The notes: generated by a model not told the origin, from the sequence alone. Positions 9,289 through 19,745 are shown, counted from the stretch's first letter. The stretch: DNA of 55,804 nucleotides from Staphylococcus croceilyticus (GCF_002902575.1 NZ_PPRD01000002.1:1-55804), one strand, 5' to 3'. A program made the numbers and translations.

Positions 9289-9692
9289 ATGGAAATCGAC
9301 TCCTTTAATTTAACCATTAGTTATTGTAAGTGAAAACTTACCATTTGTCATTAAGAAGCATCTTATATTGTTAGAAAATAATTGCATTAAATGTTCTTTC
9401 ATGTTCAAACAACAGATGAAATGGTATGATAGAAAAAATAACTTATCTTTACAAAAAATTTACATTACTCGTAATTAAAGTAAAAACTTTTCAGAATAAA
9501 GTATAATATTTATGACTAAACTCATGAAAATGAGGCTATTTTATAGATAATGGCATCATTTTTGAAGTGAAAAGTGACGAGATATTTCCTACTATAGTCC
9601 AATATAAAAAGAAGACACATACCGTTTAAAATAATGTAAATAAGAAAAATGCAAATGCGAAAAATTTAGAGGAATTTAATGAAGGTGAACTG
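9289..9692. other. Intergenic region between gdpS and tagO
   Basis: These 404 bases separate two divergent genes and must hold the promoters of both. I find no coding sequence with a ribosome site. A small hairpin, CTCATGAAAATGAG, lies near 9522-9535. No operator is recognised. Confidence 0.5.
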
Positions 9693-10769
9693 ATGTATAC
9701 TTTACTACTCATTGCTGTAACAATGGTCATCAGTCTGATACTCACACCTATCATAATTAAGGTTTCAACTAGGTTTGGCTTAGTTGATAAACCTAATTAT
9801 AGGAAAGTACATACGAAACCTGTTTCCGTGTTAGGAGGCACCGTGATTTTACTTTCTTTTCTTATTGGAATATGGCTAGGCCATCCAATTGAGAGAGAAG
9901 TAAAGCCTTTGGTCATAGGGGCAATTGTTATGTACTTAGTAGGTTTAATTGATGATATTTATGATTTGAAACCGATACTCAAGTTAATTGGTCAAATAAT
10001 TGCTGCGTCGATTGTGGCGGTTTATGGGATTACAATAGACTTTATTTCTTTTCCGATGGGACCGACGATTCATTTTGGTATTTTAAGTATTCCAATTACG
10101 ATTATTTGGATTGTGGCAATTACTAATGCGATTAATTTAATAGATGGGCTCGATGGATTAGCTTCTGGTGTATCAGCCATTGGATTAATTACAATTGCGT
10201 TTATAGCCATTTTACAGGCAAATATTTTTATCATTATGATCTGTAGCGTATTAATAGGTTCGTTGTTAGGATTCTTATGTTTCAATTTCCATCCTGCAAA
10301 GATCTTTTTAGGGGATAGTGGCGCTTTAATGATAGGCTTTATTATAGGCTTTTTATCATTACTCGGCTTTAAAAACATTACGTTTATTTCATTATTCTTC
10401 CCAATTGTTATTCTTGCAGTACCATTTATTGATACACTATTCGCTATGATCCGAAGAATGCGAAACGGTCAACATATCATGCAAGCAGATAAATCCCATT
10501 TACACCATAAACTTCTAGCACTAGGCTATTCTCATCGTCAAACAGTCTTACTCATTTATTCAATTGCGATCATGTTTAGCTTATCTAGTATTATTCTCTA
10601 TTTATCCCAACCACTAGGTGTATTACTAATGTTTGTTCTCATTCTTATCACGATAGAACTCATTGTAGAATTCACAGGATTGATAGATGATAATTATAAG
10701 CCAATTATTAATTTTATTTCTAAGAAAAATGAGCACCATCACGCTTATGACACAACAGATAAAAAATAA
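9693..10769 (+). CDS. tagO: Undecaprenyl-phosphate GlcNAc-1-phosphate transferase TagO
   Basis: TagO transfers GlcNAc-1-phosphate from UDP-GlcNAc to undecaprenyl phosphate, the first step of wall teichoic acid synthesis, at the inner face of the membrane. The 358-residue protein has about ten to eleven helices and the family motifs in order: DKPNYRKVHTKPVSVLGG (about 29-46), GLIDDIYDLKP (about 84-94) with the DD metal pair, NAINLIDGLDGLASG (about 145-159), FLGDSGALMIGF (about 205-216) and the cytosolic histidine motif DKSHLHHKLLALG (about 267-279). The C-terminus is polar and histidine-rich. In staphylococci this gene is also known as llm, a modifier of methicillin resistance. The ATG follows GAAGGTGA. 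Confidence 0.95.
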   Translation: MYTLLLIAVTMVISLILTPIIIKVSTRFGLVDKPNYRKVHTKPVSVLGGTVILLSFLIGIWLGHPIEREVKPLVIGAIVMYLVGLIDDIYDLKPILKLIGQIIAASIVAVYGITIDFISFPMGPTIHFGILSIPITIIWIVAITNAINLIDGLDGLASGVSAIGLITIAFIAILQANIFIIMICSVLIGSLLGFLCFNFHPAKIFLGDSGALMIGFIIGFLSLLGFKNITFISLFFPIVILAVPFIDTLFAMIRRMRNGQHIMQADKSHLHHKLLALGYSHRQTVLLIYSIAIMFSLSSIILYLSQPLGVLLMFVLILITIELIVEFTGLIDDNYKPIINFISKKNEHHHAYDTTDKK

Positions 10770-10822
10770 AACCTTGTATAAGCCAAGTAAGCGCTAATAG
10801 CTAAACTTATACAAGGTTTTTT
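10769..10822. terminator. Bidirectional terminator between tagO and yigZ
   Basis: AAACCTTGTATAAG (10769-10782) pairs perfectly with CTTATACAAGGTTT (10806-10819) and is followed by T-runs. The two flanking genes are convergent. Confidence 0.88.
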
Positions 10823-10843
10823 AATATTTAAAATGCCATTACC

Positions 10844-11485
10844 CTAATTTGTAGGAATATCAAATGGCAATTTTTTAGTTTCTTCTTCATGTAAATCATA
10901 ATTACCTGCTGTATTACGATTCAAGAATTCTATAAATGCATCATACTCCGTTTGCACGACATCTATGTGGTAGCTCACTTTGTCTGTGTAAGTCTTGTCT
11001 CTTAATAAATAAGATGTTGAAGCGAGTTCGTATTCAAATTTTCCAGTTAAATCATAACTAATCGTTACAATAGTAGGGATAGCATCTCGTAATTCAACGC
11101 GACCTATATCATAAATGACGTCTCTCACTGCGCCACTGTAAGCACGGATAAGGCCACCACCGCCTAATTTAATACCACCAAAGTAACGGGTCACTACTAC
11201 GCATGCATTATGAACTTCAAGTTTTTTTAAAATTTCTAACATAGGCACACCAGCAGTCCCACTAGGTTCGCCATCATCATTCGCTTTTTGAATGTTCATT
11301 TGATCACCAACAGTATAGGCAGAACAATTGTGTGTCGCTTCTTTATGGGTTTGTTTCACCTCATTAATAAACGCTTTCGCTTCATCCTCAGAAGACACGG
11401 GTTTAATGTGGGCAATAAAGCGTGATTTATTGATTACATTTTCAATTGTATGTTCTTGTTTAACTGTTATAACATGGTCACTCAA
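10844..11485 (-). CDS. YigZ/IMPACT family protein
   Basis: This 213-residue cytosolic protein begins at a TTG codon: GGAGGTG lies six bases before it and the family normally starts at this point. The N-terminal IMPACT domain (about 1-120) shows KSRFIAHI, NCSAYTVG, DDGEPSGTAGVPML and VTRYFGGIKLGGGGLIRAYS, all strongly conserved. A C-terminal DUF1949 domain follows, folded like the elongation factor G domain IV. The family (E. coli YigZ, B. subtilis YvyE) has no firmly assigned biochemical role; a link to translation or to proline peptides has been suggested. It is convergent with tagO and divergent from fakB1, as in S. aureus by recalled gene order. Confidence 0.92.
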   Translation of the reverse strand: MSDHVITVKQEHTIENVINKSRFIAHIKPVSSEDEAKAFINEVKQTHKEATHNCSAYTVGDQMNIQKANDDGEPSGTAGVPMLEILKKLEVHNACVVVTRYFGGIKLGGGGLIRAYSGAVRDVIYDIGRVELRDAIPTIVTISYDLTGKFEYELASTSYLLRDKTYTDKVSYHIDVVQTEYDAFIEFLNRNTAGNYDLHEEETKKLPFDIPTN

Positions 11486-11625
11486 TCGTTACACCTCCAT
11501 CTATCATTAATCATATGACTTTTATTATACACTCAAATTTTAGAATGAATAAATATATGATTATGAATTTCTTTTTTAATTAAAATCACTTATAATAACG
11601 ATGAGTATAATTGAGGAGGACTACT

Positions 11626-12492
11626 ATGAAAATTGCAGTTATGGCAGATTCAACTGGCTATCTACCACAAGCATTCATGGATAAATATCAAATGCCTATT
11701 GCACCATTAAGTGTTGCATTTGATGATGGAGAAACTTTTACTGAGAATGATGGTGTTCCAATTAAACACTTTTATGAGAAAATGGCTTCATCTAAAACTT
11801 TCCCAACGACAAGTCAGCCAGCTATCGGCGAATGGATTGAAAATTACGAACACTTGCGTGATAAAGGCTACACAGATATTATCGTAATTACTTTATCAAG
11901 CGGTATTAGTGGTAGCTATCAATCCGCTACTCAAGCAGGCGAAATGATTGAGGGCGTGAACGTTCACACATTTGATAGTAAATTAGCTGCAATGATTGAA
12001 GGTAGCTACACAATGTATGCGATGGAACTCGTTGAGAAAGGCTTTACGCCAGAAATTATTATTGAAGAATTAACAGAAGCGAGAGAACAAGCAGGCGCGT
12101 ACCTTATTGTAGACGACTTAAAAAATCTTCAAAAAAGTGGACGTATTACAGGCGCACAAGCTTGGGTAGGTACATTATTAAAAATGAAACCTGTTCTTCG
12201 CTTTGAAGAAGATGGTAAAATTCATCCATTTGAGAAAGTACGTACAAAAAAACGTGCATTCAATACTTTAGAAAAGAATATTTTCGATATTATTAAAGAT
12301 ATTGAAGAAGTGACAGTATTTGTTATTGATGGCGATAAAACCGAGGAAGGTCGCGCATTTTATCGTCATTTACAAGAAACATATCCTGATGTTAATATTC
12401 AATACTCTGAATTTGGACCTGTGATTGCTTCTCACTTAGGTTCAGGTGGACTAGGATTAGGTTACTTCCCTAGAAGAATCGAAATTAATTAA
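11626..12492 (+). CDS. fakB1: Fatty acid-binding protein FakB1 (DegV family)
   Basis: FakB proteins bind a fatty acid in the cytosol and present it to the kinase FakA, giving acyl-phosphate for phospholipid synthesis from host fatty acids. The start is the ATG at 11626 after GAGGAGG; the TTG upstream lies inside the ribosome site. The 288 residues show the DegV fold marks: [14 protein letters not shown], the phosphate-binding TSQP (62-65), [11 protein letters not shown] (91-101), [10 protein letters not shown] and the C-terminal [17 protein letters not shown] that closes over the ligand carboxylate. In S. aureus the gene just before comFA encodes FakB1, which prefers saturated acyl chains. 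I assign FakB1 by position and length, so the acyl preference is inferred. Confidence 0.9.
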   Translation: MKIAVMADSTGYLPQAFMDKYQMPIAPLSVAFDDGETFTENDGVPIKHFYEKMASSKTFPTTSQPAIGEWIENYEHLRDKGYTDIIVITLSSGISGSYQSATQAGEMIEGVNVHTFDSKLAAMIEGSYTMYAMELVEKGFTPEIIIEELTEAREQAGAYLIVDDLKNLQKSGRITGAQAWVGTLLKMKPVLRFEEDGKIHPFEKVRTKKRAFNTLEKNIFDIIKDIEEVTVFVIDGDKTEEGRAFYRHLQETYPDVNIQYSEFGPVIASHLGSGGLGLGYFPRRIEIN

Positions 12493-12498
12493 GTATTT

Positions 12499-12569
12499 AA
12501 GTCTAGAGATAAGCAATGAGAGTTGAAAGCATGATAACTCTTACTTATCTTTAGACTTTTTTTATTTTT
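12499..12569 (+). terminator. Terminator after fakB1
   Basis: AAGTCTAGAGATAAG and following bases (12499-12524) pair with 12536-12558 (CTTATCTTTAGACTT), and seven T follow. The stem is long with few mismatches. Confidence 0.85.
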
Positions 12570-12581
12570 GAAAAGGACGTG

Positions 12582-13878
12582 ATGAACTATAAAACATTAT
12601 GGAAAGTTAATATTCCCACATACAGCATTAAGCGATGAGCGAGTGAAATTAATTACACCAGGGGTCATTGAAACGAAAACGGGTCATCATTGTATGCAAT
12701 GTGGCAATGAAGATAAAACTTATTTCTGTCAGTACACTTCAGTCATTTTACAAAAAGAAATTATTTACTGTCGACGTTGTATCCAATTAGGAAGAATGGA
12801 CAATATAACAGAGTATAGAATAACTGAAAGTGTGGGTCATGTAACAGAAGGTTATTATGAGTTACCATTTCAACTTTCCGAGCAACAAAGCTATGCGTCA
12901 ACTCAAATTATTGAAGCCATTAACCAGCATGAGGATTTATTATTATATGCGGTCACAGGTGCTGGTAAGACAGAAATGATGTTCGAAGGAATCAGTAGGG
13001 CGCGTCAATTAGGTTTGAATGTCGCGGTCATTTCGCCACGTGTCGATGTGGTGATTGAGATTAGTAAACGCATTAAAGAAGCATTTACTGACGAAGACAT
13101 TGATGTGTTACACCAATCTAGCCATCAACAATTTAATGCGCACTTTATCGTTGCGACCGTGCATCAACTCTTTCGCTTTAAAAGTCATTTCGACGTCATC
13201 TTCATTGATGAAGTCGATGCCTTTCCACTATCTATGGATCCTCAATTACAAGGTGTGATAGCGCTCGCCTCTAAAACCAAGCATAGCCATATATTTATGA
13301 CGGCCACACCTCCTAAATCTTTACTACACCAAATTCAAGCAGACCATATTATAAAATTGCCTGCACGTTTTCACAGACATCCATTACCCGAACCAATATT
13401 TAGTTATTTCAAATTAAAGCCTACCCGCGCACAATATAAACTGAAAGCATTACTATTAAAACAGGTAAATGCACAACGCTTTACTTTAGTCTTCTTCAAT
13501 AATATCGAACTGATGCTTAAAGCGTATGACTGTTATCATTATTTCTTCCCAGATTTAATATGTGTATCAAGTGAAGATGCCTTACGTTTTGATAAGGTTG
13601 AAGCATTGCGCCGAGGTGAACACACTATCGTATTTACTACCACCATTTTAGAAAGGGGATTTACGATGGCTCAGTTAGATGTCATTGTGATTAACGCTGA
13701 TACTTTTGAAAAGGCAGCCCTAGTACAGATAGCGGGAAGAGTAGGGCGAAAACAAGAGGCACCCACAGGGACAGTAATATTTCTACATGAGGGGGTAAGT
13801 TTATCAATGATTCAAGCCAAACGTGATATCAAAGAGATGAATAAATTAGGCAAAGCGAGAGGTTGGATTAATGCATAG
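12582..13878 (+). CDS. comFA: Competence helicase ComFA, with a one-base frameshift near its start
   Basis: ComFA is an ATP-dependent DEAD-box-like helicase that drives single-stranded DNA through the ComEC channel during transformation. The intact frame runs from a GTG at 12643 (411 residues): a four-cysteine zinc module (CMQCGN and YCRRC), Walker A AVTGAGKTEMM, DEVD box IDEVDAF, TATPP, and ERGF...GRVGRK. But the GTG lacks a ribosome site, while AAAGGACGTG with ATG 12582 lies upstream and the protein-like reading continues back to it (GKLIFPHTALSDER) if one base is dropped from the A4 run at 12591-12594. That gives exactly 432 codons including stop. comFC overlaps the end by eight bases. The frameshift could be real or an assembly error. 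Confidence 0.85.
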
Positions 13879-14545
13879 ATGTATTCAGTGTTTACAACCT
13901 ATTCGTGAAACTTTGACTATTTTTAATTTCTATCGACCACGTGAACAATTCTGTCATGCATGTCGACAACAATGGGAAGTAGTTGCGCTAGATTCGAAGG
14001 TTGATCGTTGTCCGAAATGTTTAAATAAGCAAAGAACAGACAGTGGCGTATGCCTAGATTGTCAATTTTTAGAAAAGACGTTTACTTTAATGTCTCAATT
14101 ATATTGTGACTATCAATACACAGGCGTGATGAAAGAAGTGATTCATAATTATAAATTTATGCGAGACTACTATTTAGCAAAAGTGTTAGCCTCGAAACTT
14201 AAACTTCCTAAAACTTCTTATGATATGATTGTTCCCATTCCCTCTCCATATGAACGCGATGCCGAACGCACATTTAACCCAGTTACTACCGTGTTAGATT
14301 ATATGGGCGTGACTTATACCAACTTATTAAAAACGCAACTTCGACCTAAGCAATCTCGATTAAGAAAGATAGAGCGTGCCAAAGCCTCTAATCCTTTTTA
14401 TATTGATAGTGAGATTGATTTAACGGGAAAAGTCATCTTACTCGTTGATGATATTTATACTACTGGTTTAACGGTACACCATGCAGGAGAACTATTATGT
14501 GACAAAAGTGTCAGAAAATTCAAAGTGTTTGCGTTTTCAAGATGA
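13871..14545 (+). CDS. comFC: Competence protein ComFC (phosphoribosyltransferase-like)
   Basis: ComFC/ComF is needed for DNA uptake during natural transformation and works with ComFA. The 224 residues begin with zinc-binding cysteine pairs (HRCIQC 2-7, FCHAC, RCPKC and GVCLDC within the first 65 residues), followed by a phosphoribosyltransferase fold. The PRPP-binding loop VILLVDDIYTTGLTVHHAG lies near residues 188-206. No phosphoribosyl transfer reaction has been assigned. The start overlaps the end of comFA by eight bases, indicating translational coupling. hpf follows after 61 bases with its own likely promoter. Confidence 0.93.
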   Translation: MHRCIQCLQPIRETLTIFNFYRPREQFCHACRQQWEVVALDSKVDRCPKCLNKQRTDSGVCLDCQFLEKTFTLMSQLYCDYQYTGVMKEVIHNYKFMRDYYLAKVLASKLKLPKTSYDMIVPIPSPYERDAERTFNPVTTVLDYMGVTYTNLLKTQLRPKQSRLRKIERAKASNPFYIDSEIDLTGKVILLVDDIYTTGLTVHHAGELLCDKSVRKFKVFAFSR

Positions 14546-14606
14546 GGTAAACGTGGTATTATAATAGTAAGCATTACCAATACAAGAGGTTAAAGGAGAG
14601 ATAACT

Positions 14607-15185
14607 ATGATTAGATTTGAAATTCATGGAGATAACCTCACTATTACAGATGCCATTCGCAACTATATTGAGGACAAAATTGGTAAACTTGAACGTTATT
14701 TTAACGATGTGCCAAATGCAGTAGCACACGTAAAAGTAAAAACGTATCAAAATTCAACAACTAAAATTGAAGTTACAATTCCATTAAAAAATGTAACATT
14801 AAGAGCGGAAGAACGACATGATGACTTATATGCTGGTATTGACTTAGTAACTGGCAAATTAGAACGTCAAGTTCGTAAATATAAAACACGTGTCAACCGT
14901 AAACATAAAACGCGTGGGGAACAAGACGCTTTTGCGACTGAAGTACCTGAAACACTATCAGTTCAAGCTGAAGAAGCGGATAATAACCAAGACAACGATA
15001 ATGAAATTGAAATTATCCGTTCTAAACAATTTAGCTTAAAACCAATGGACTCTGAAGAAGCGGTCTTACAAATGGACTTATTAGGTCATGATTTCTATAT
15101 CTTTACTGATCGTGAAACAGAAGGCACAAGCATTGTTTACAAACGTAAAGATGGTAAATACGGATTGATTGAAACAACAGAATAA
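14607..15185 (+). CDS. hpf: Long-form hibernation promoting factor
   Basis: HPF joins two idle 70S ribosomes tail to tail into 100S dimers in stationary phase or stress, protecting them from decay. At 192 residues it is the long form: an N-terminal RaiA/S30AE domain (about 1-98; [32 protein letters not shown] in its first part), an acidic flexible linker (about 100-132, rich in E, D, N, Q) and a C-terminal dimerisation domain (about 133-190, with [29 protein letters not shown]). The ATG follows AAAGGAG. Its place between comFC and secA is conserved in Firmicutes. Confidence 0.96.
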   Translation: MIRFEIHGDNLTITDAIRNYIEDKIGKLERYFNDVPNAVAHVKVKTYQNSTTKIEVTIPLKNVTLRAEERHDDLYAGIDLVTGKLERQVRKYKTRVNRKHKTRGEQDAFATEVPETLSVQAEEADNNQDNDNEIEIIRSKQFSLKPMDSEEAVLQMDLLGHDFYIFTDRETEGTSIVYKRKDGKYGLIETTE

Positions 15186-15214
15186 TTACTTTATAATAAG
15201 TAACCTTTAAAGTT

Positions 15215-15243
15215 GAGAGCGTCCATATTCTATGGGCGCTCTC
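15215..15243 (+). terminator. Terminator-like hairpin after hpf, first copy
   Basis: GAGAGCGTCCATA (15215-15227) pairs with TATGGGCGCTCTC (15231-15243) around a three-base loop, one mismatch or wobble. No T-run follows directly. A second, almost identical hairpin occurs at 15395-15421. Confidence 0.6.
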
Positions 15244-15365
15244 AGACTGTAGATAAACCCTTTCACTCTTTGTCACCTTATGTGTAACTTGCTCATTTAC
15301 GCATAGTAAACTCCCTTCGTTAAACATTTCGTTTCCTCGATTGGCAAGGGTTTTCTTTCAGTCTT
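15244..15365. repeat. Imperfect inverted repeat between two copies of the hpf hairpin
   Basis: AGACTGTAGATAAACCCTT (15244-15262) is complementary to AAGGGTTTTCTTTCAGTCT (15346-15364) at most positions. It encloses about 80 bases with no gene. The gap between hpf and secA (15186-15664) holds only this, the duplicated hairpin and the secA leader. Confidence 0.55.
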
Positions 15366-15394
15366 ACTATATTTATTTACTAAAGGACTAACTC

Positions 15395-15429
15395 AGAGCG
15401 TCTATATTCTATGGGCGCTCTTTAATATT
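15395..15429 (+). terminator. Terminator-like hairpin before secA, second copy
   Basis: AGAGCGTCTATA (15395-15406) pairs with TATGGGCGCTCT (15410-15421) and is followed by TTTAATATT. A third partial copy of the right arm, GTGGACGCTCTT, lies at about 15447-15458. Confidence 0.65.
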
Positions 15430-15664
15430 CAATAATAACGTTATTCGTGGACGCTCTTAACATGCTATGCTAATGTAGTGAGTAATGAGTTATTAATAAT
15501 GAAAAAGATACAAATATTTAGTAGGGATAGTTAAAGTAATCTATAATAGTTGTACACAATTAAGCATGGTGTTTATATGAGTATATAAGTATAAATTTGA
15601 AAGTATAAATGATATGATAAATTGTTGTAGGCCAAACAGTTTTTAAGCTAAAGGAGCGGAAGTA

Positions 15665-18205
15665 ATGGGATTTTTATCGAAAATTGTTGACGGCAATAAA
15701 AAAGAAACAAAACGTTTAGGGAAAATAGCTGATGAAGTACTCGCATTAGAGGAAGATATGGCTATTTTAACTGATGATGAAATCAAAGCTAAAACCAAAA
15801 AATTTCAAGAAGAAGTACAAGAAATTGAAGATGTAAAAAAACAAAATGATTATTTAGATAAAATTTTACCGCAAGCTTATGCACTTGTGCGTGAAGGTGC
15901 AAAACGTGTATTTAATATGACACCATATAAAGTTCAGGTTATGGGTGGTATCGTTATTCATAAAGGCGATATTGCTGAAATGAGAACAGGGGAAGGTAAA
16001 ACATTAACAGCAACAATGCCAACATATTTAAACGCATTAGCTGGTCGTGGCGTTCACGTTATCACAGTCAATGAATACTTATCTAGTGTTCAAAGTGAAG
16101 AAATGGCTGAGCTATACGAATTCTTAGGATTAACAGTTGGTTTAAACTTAAACAGTAAATCAACAACTGAAAAGCGTGAAGCATATGCGCAAGATATTAC
16201 TTATAGTACAAATAATGAACTAGGGTTTGATTATTTAAGAGATAACATGGTGAACTACGCAGAAGAACGTGTTATGAGACCACTACACTTTGCTATCATC
16301 GATGAGGTCGACTCTATTTTAATTGATGAAGCAAGAACACCATTAATTATTTCAGGTGAAGCTGAAAAATCAACTTCACTGTATACTCAAGCTAACGTTT
16401 TCGCAAAAATGTTAAAAATTGAAGATGACTATAAATATGATGAAAAAACGAAAGCAGTACACTTAACCGAACAAGGTGCTGATAAAGCAGAACGTATGTT
16501 TAAAATTGATAACTTATACGATGTGCAAAACGTTGAAATTATTAGTCATATCAATACAGCATTAAAAGCACATGTTACGTTACAACGTGACGTGGACTAC
16601 ATGGTAGTCGATGGAGAAGTATTAATTGTAGACCAATTTACAGGTCGTACAATGCCTGGCCGTCGTTTCTCTGAAGGTTTACACCAAGCGATTGAAGCAA
16701 AAGAAGGCGTAAAAATTCAAAATGAATCTAAAACAATGGCCTCTATTACTTTCCAAAACTACTTCCGTATGTACAATAAATTAGCTGGTATGACAGGTAC
16801 AGCGAAAACGGAAGAAGAAGAGTTCCGAAATATTTACAATATGACAGTAACACAAATTCCTACTAATAAACCTGTTCAACGTGAAGATAAATCAGACTTA
16901 ATTTATATTAGTCAAAAAGGTAAATTCGATGCCGTTGTCGAAGATGTTGTTGAAAAACATAAAAAAGGGCAACCTGTGTTATTAGGTACAGTAGCGGTTG
17001 AAACAAGTGAATATATTTCAAACTTACTGAAAAAACGCGGTATTCGTCATGATGTATTAAACGCTAAAAACCATGAACGTGAAGCAGAAATTGTAGCAAA
17101 AGCTGGTCAAAAAGGTGCCGTTACAATTGCGACTAACATGGCCGGTCGTGGTACCGATATTAAATTAGGTGAAGGCGTTGAAGAAATAGGTGGTCTTGCG
17201 GTTATTGGTACCGAACGTCATGAATCACGTCGTATTGATGATCAGTTACGTGGTCGTTCTGGTCGTCAAGGTGATAAAGGGGACAGCCGTTTCTACTTAT
17301 CACTACAAGATGAATTAATGGTACGTTTCGGTTCAGAAAGACTTCAAAAAATGATGGGCCGTTTAGGTATGGATGATTCAACACCAATTGAATCTAAAAT
17401 GGTGTCACGTGCTGTAGAATCAGCGCAAAAACGTGTTGAGGGTAATAATTTCGATGCTCGTAAACGTATCCTTGAATACGATGAAGTATTACGTAAACAA
17501 CGTGAAATCATCTATAACGAACGTAACAATATTATTGATACGGAAAATAGTTCTGACTTAGTAATGACAATGTTACGTTCTACGTTACAACGTGCTGTGA
17601 ATTATCACATTAATGAAGAAGATGATAATCCGGATTACACACCATTTATTAACTATGTTAGTGACGTATTCTTACAAGAAGGCGACTTAACTGAAGATGA
17701 AATCAAAGGTAAAGATTCAGAAGATATCTTTGATGTTGTATGGGCTAAGATTGAAAAAGCTTATGAAAGTCAAAAAGAAAAAATTGGCGATCAAATGCCT
17801 GAATTTGAGCGTATGATTTTATTACGTTCAATTGATTCACATTGGACTGATCATATCGATACTATGGACCAATTGCGTCAAGGTATCCACTTACGTTCAT
17901 ATGCACAACAAAATCCGCTTCGTGATTATCAAAATGAAGGTCATGAATTATTCGATATGATGATGCAAAATATCGAAGAGGATACATCTAAATTTATTCT
18001 TAAATCAGTCATTCAAGTTGATGATGATATCGAGCGTGAAAAAACAACTGACTTTGGTAAAGCACAACACGTGTCTGCTGAAGACGGTAAAGAAAAAGCA
18101 AAAAAACAACCTGTTGTTAAAGGTGAAAAGATTGGTCGTAATGACCCTTGTCCATGTGGTAGTGGCAAGAAATATAAAAACTGTCACGGCAAAGACGAAT
18201 CATAA
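15665..18205 (+). CDS. secA: Preprotein translocase ATPase SecA (SecA1)
   Basis: SecA is the ATPase motor that pushes unfolded secretory proteins through SecYEG. At 846 residues it is the general secretion SecA1. In order: DEAD-like nucleotide domain with [14 protein letters not shown] (Walker A, about 101-114), [14 protein letters not shown], the [15 protein letters not shown] region (about 216-231), preprotein cross-linking domain, second nucleotide domain with GRGTDIKLG and [12 protein letters not shown] (about 527-550), helical wing domain, a charged linker, and a C-terminal zinc-binding motif [17 protein letters not shown] that contacts SecB-like partners and lipids. The ATG follows AAAGGAGCGG. 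SecG, at 49227, belongs to the same translocase. Confidence 0.98.
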   Translation: MGFLSKIVDGNKKETKRLGKIADEVLALEEDMAILTDDEIKAKTKKFQEEVQEIEDVKKQNDYLDKILPQAYALVREGAKRVFNMTPYKVQVMGGIVIHKGDIAEMRTGEGKTLTATMPTYLNALAGRGVHVITVNEYLSSVQSEEMAELYEFLGLTVGLNLNSKSTTEKREAYAQDITYSTNNELGFDYLRDNMVNYAEERVMRPLHFAIIDEVDSILIDEARTPLIISGEAEKSTSLYTQANVFAKMLKIEDDYKYDEKTKAVHLTEQGADKAERMFKIDNLYDVQNVEIISHINTALKAHVTLQRDVDYMVVDGEVLIVDQFTGRTMPGRRFSEGLHQAIEAKEGVKIQNESKTMASITFQNYFRMYNKLAGMTGTAKTEEEEFRNIYNMTVTQIPTNKPVQREDKSDLIYISQKGKFDAVVEDVVEKHKKGQPVLLGTVAVETSEYISNLLKKRGIRHDVLNAKNHEREAEIVAKAGQKGAVTIATNMAGRGTDIKLGEGVEEIGGLAVIGTERHESRRIDDQLRGRSGRQGDKGDSRFYLSLQDELMVRFGSERLQKMMGRLGMDDSTPIESKMVSRAVESAQKRVEGNNFDARKRILEYDEVLRKQREIIYNERNNIIDTENSSDLVMTMLRSTLQRAVNYHINEEDDNPDYTPFINYVSDVFLQEGDLTEDEIKGKDSEDIFDVVWAKIEKAYESQKEKIGDQMPEFERMILLRSIDSHWTDHIDTMDQLRQGIHLRSYAQQNPLRDYQNEGHELFDMMMQNIEEDTSKFILKSVIQVDDDIEREKTTDFGKAQHVSAEDGKEKAKKQPVVKGEKIGRNDPCPCGSGKKYKNCHGKDES

Positions 18206-18212
18206 TTTTAAT

Positions 18213-18257
18213 GAAAACGGGAGATGTGAAGGTGTTCACGCTCCTGTTTTTTTATAT
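18213..18257 (+). terminator. Terminator after secA
   Basis: AAAACGGGAG near 18213-18222 pairs with CTCCTGTTTT near 18241-18250 around a short loop, followed by further T residues. Confidence 0.75.
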
Positions 18258-18418
18258 AGTGACAAGGTATAGTTGCACTTCAACATTAGGTCTCATAACA
18301 AGGCTTCAATATTTTATGCGAGTAAATCGAATTGGCCTTTTCCAAAAGAAATGACAAGCATGAGAAATATCATGTATGATTAAGAAATGTATAGTAATGA
18401 TTAATAGGAGAGATATGA

Positions 18419-19535
18419 ATGGAATTATCTGAAATTAAACGTAATATTGATGATTATAGTAATGATTTAGACCAAATTAGGGGGTCTCTTTGACTTAGAG
18501 AATAAGGAGACGAATATTCAAGAGTATGAGGAAATGATGACGGAGCCTAATTTCTGGGATGATCAGAATAAAGCGCAAGAAATTATTGATAAGAATAATG
18601 CGTTGAAGGCTGTAGTGAATGGTTATCATGATTTAAATAATGAAGTTGAAGATATGACTGCAACTTGGGAATTGTTGCAAGAGGAATTTGATGAGGATAT
18701 GAAGGACGACTTGGAGCAACAAGTCATCGGTTTCAATGAGAAGGTCGACCAATTTGAGTTGCAATTGTTATTAGATGGTCCTCATGATGCGAATAATGCG
18801 ATTCTTGAATTGCATCCTGGTGCAGGTGGTACGGAGTCTCAAGACTGGGCGAGCATGTTACTACGTATGTATCAGCGTTATGGTGAGCAACAAGGCTTCA
18901 AAGTTGAAACAGTGGACTATTTACCTGGTGATGAAGCGGGCGTTAAGAGTGTCACATTATTAATTAAAGGTCATAATGCATACGGTTATTTAAAAGCTGA
19001 AAAGGGTGTACACCGATTAGTCAGAATTTCACCGTTTGATTCATCAGGTCGACGTCATACATCATTTGCTTCATGTGATGTCATTCCAGAATTTAACAAT
19101 GATGAAATTGAGATTGAAATTAACCCGGATGATATTACGGTAGATACGTTTAGAGCGTCTGGTGCTGGTGGTCAGCACATTAACAAAACGGAATCCGCCA
19201 TTCGAATTACGCACCATCCAACAGGTATCGTTGTAAATAACCAAAATGAGCGTTCACAAATTAAAAACCGTGAAGCGGCGATGAAAATGTTAAAGGCCAA
19301 ATTGTATCAATTGAAATTGGAAGAGCAAGAACGTGAAATGGCTGAAATTCGTGGTGAACAAAAAGAAATTGGCTGGGGAAGTCAAATTCGCTCATACGTC
19401 TTCCATCCATATTCAATGGTGAAAGATCATCGTACTAATGAAGAAACAGGTAAAGTAGATGCAGTGATGGACGGTGAAATTCAACCGTTTATTGAAGCTT
19501 ACTTGAGACAGTCAATGAATAGTAATGAAGAATAA
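18419..19535 (+). CDS. prfB: Peptide chain release factor 2 with programmed +1 frameshift
   Basis: RF2 reads UGA and UAA stop codons and triggers peptide release. The gene begins at ATG 18419 and runs 24 codons to an in-frame TGA at 18491-18493. The context AGGGGGTCTCTTTGAC is the autoregulatory slippery site: an internal Shine-Dalgarno-like AGGGGG, CTT codon and TGA C. When RF2 is scarce, ribosomes slip +1 and resume at GAC 18492, giving about 371 residues. The second frame has the RF2 anticodon-like tripeptide SPF ([10 protein letters not shown]) and the catalytic GGQ ([15 protein letters not shown]). The short frame from 18534 often called alone is only part of the protein. Confidence 0.97.
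18479..18494 (+). promoter_or_regulatory. RF2 recoding site
   Basis: AGGGGGTCTCTTTGAC holds the stimulatory Shine-Dalgarno-like AGGGGG, the CTT slippery codon (18488-18490) and TGA followed by C, the classical prfB frameshift window. Confidence 0.95.
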
Positions 19536-19656
19536 TGAAGTGAGTAGATTTTTATTAAATTAATTTGAAAATGAAGGCTTTATGTGTAATTAGCAAAGAT
19601 ATTTATTACTAAGATAGGCGTTTTTAATTAAATATGGAGTGTTATTTAACCTTTAT

Positions 19657-19673
19657 ATTACAACGGTTTAACA
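19657..19673 (-). promoter_or_regulatory. WalR binding site upstream of the LysM-CHAP gene
   Basis: On the minus strand the sequence reads TGTTAA-ACCGT-TGTAAT, an exact fit to the WalR consensus TGTWAH-N5-TGTWAH. It lies 73-89 bases before the ATG of a cell-wall hydrolase-like gene, the usual type of WalKR target in staphylococci. Confidence 0.8.
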
Positions 19674-19745
19674 TTACACTTTTCCCAAAAAATTTGTGCT
19701 ACAGTATTGATGAACAAGAATACATTACTACAAAGGAATGACAAC

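Noticed and set aside
15103..15327. Minus-strand frame of 74 residues at the end of hpf
   Set aside because: It overlaps hpf and the terminator hairpin and has no plausible start signal.
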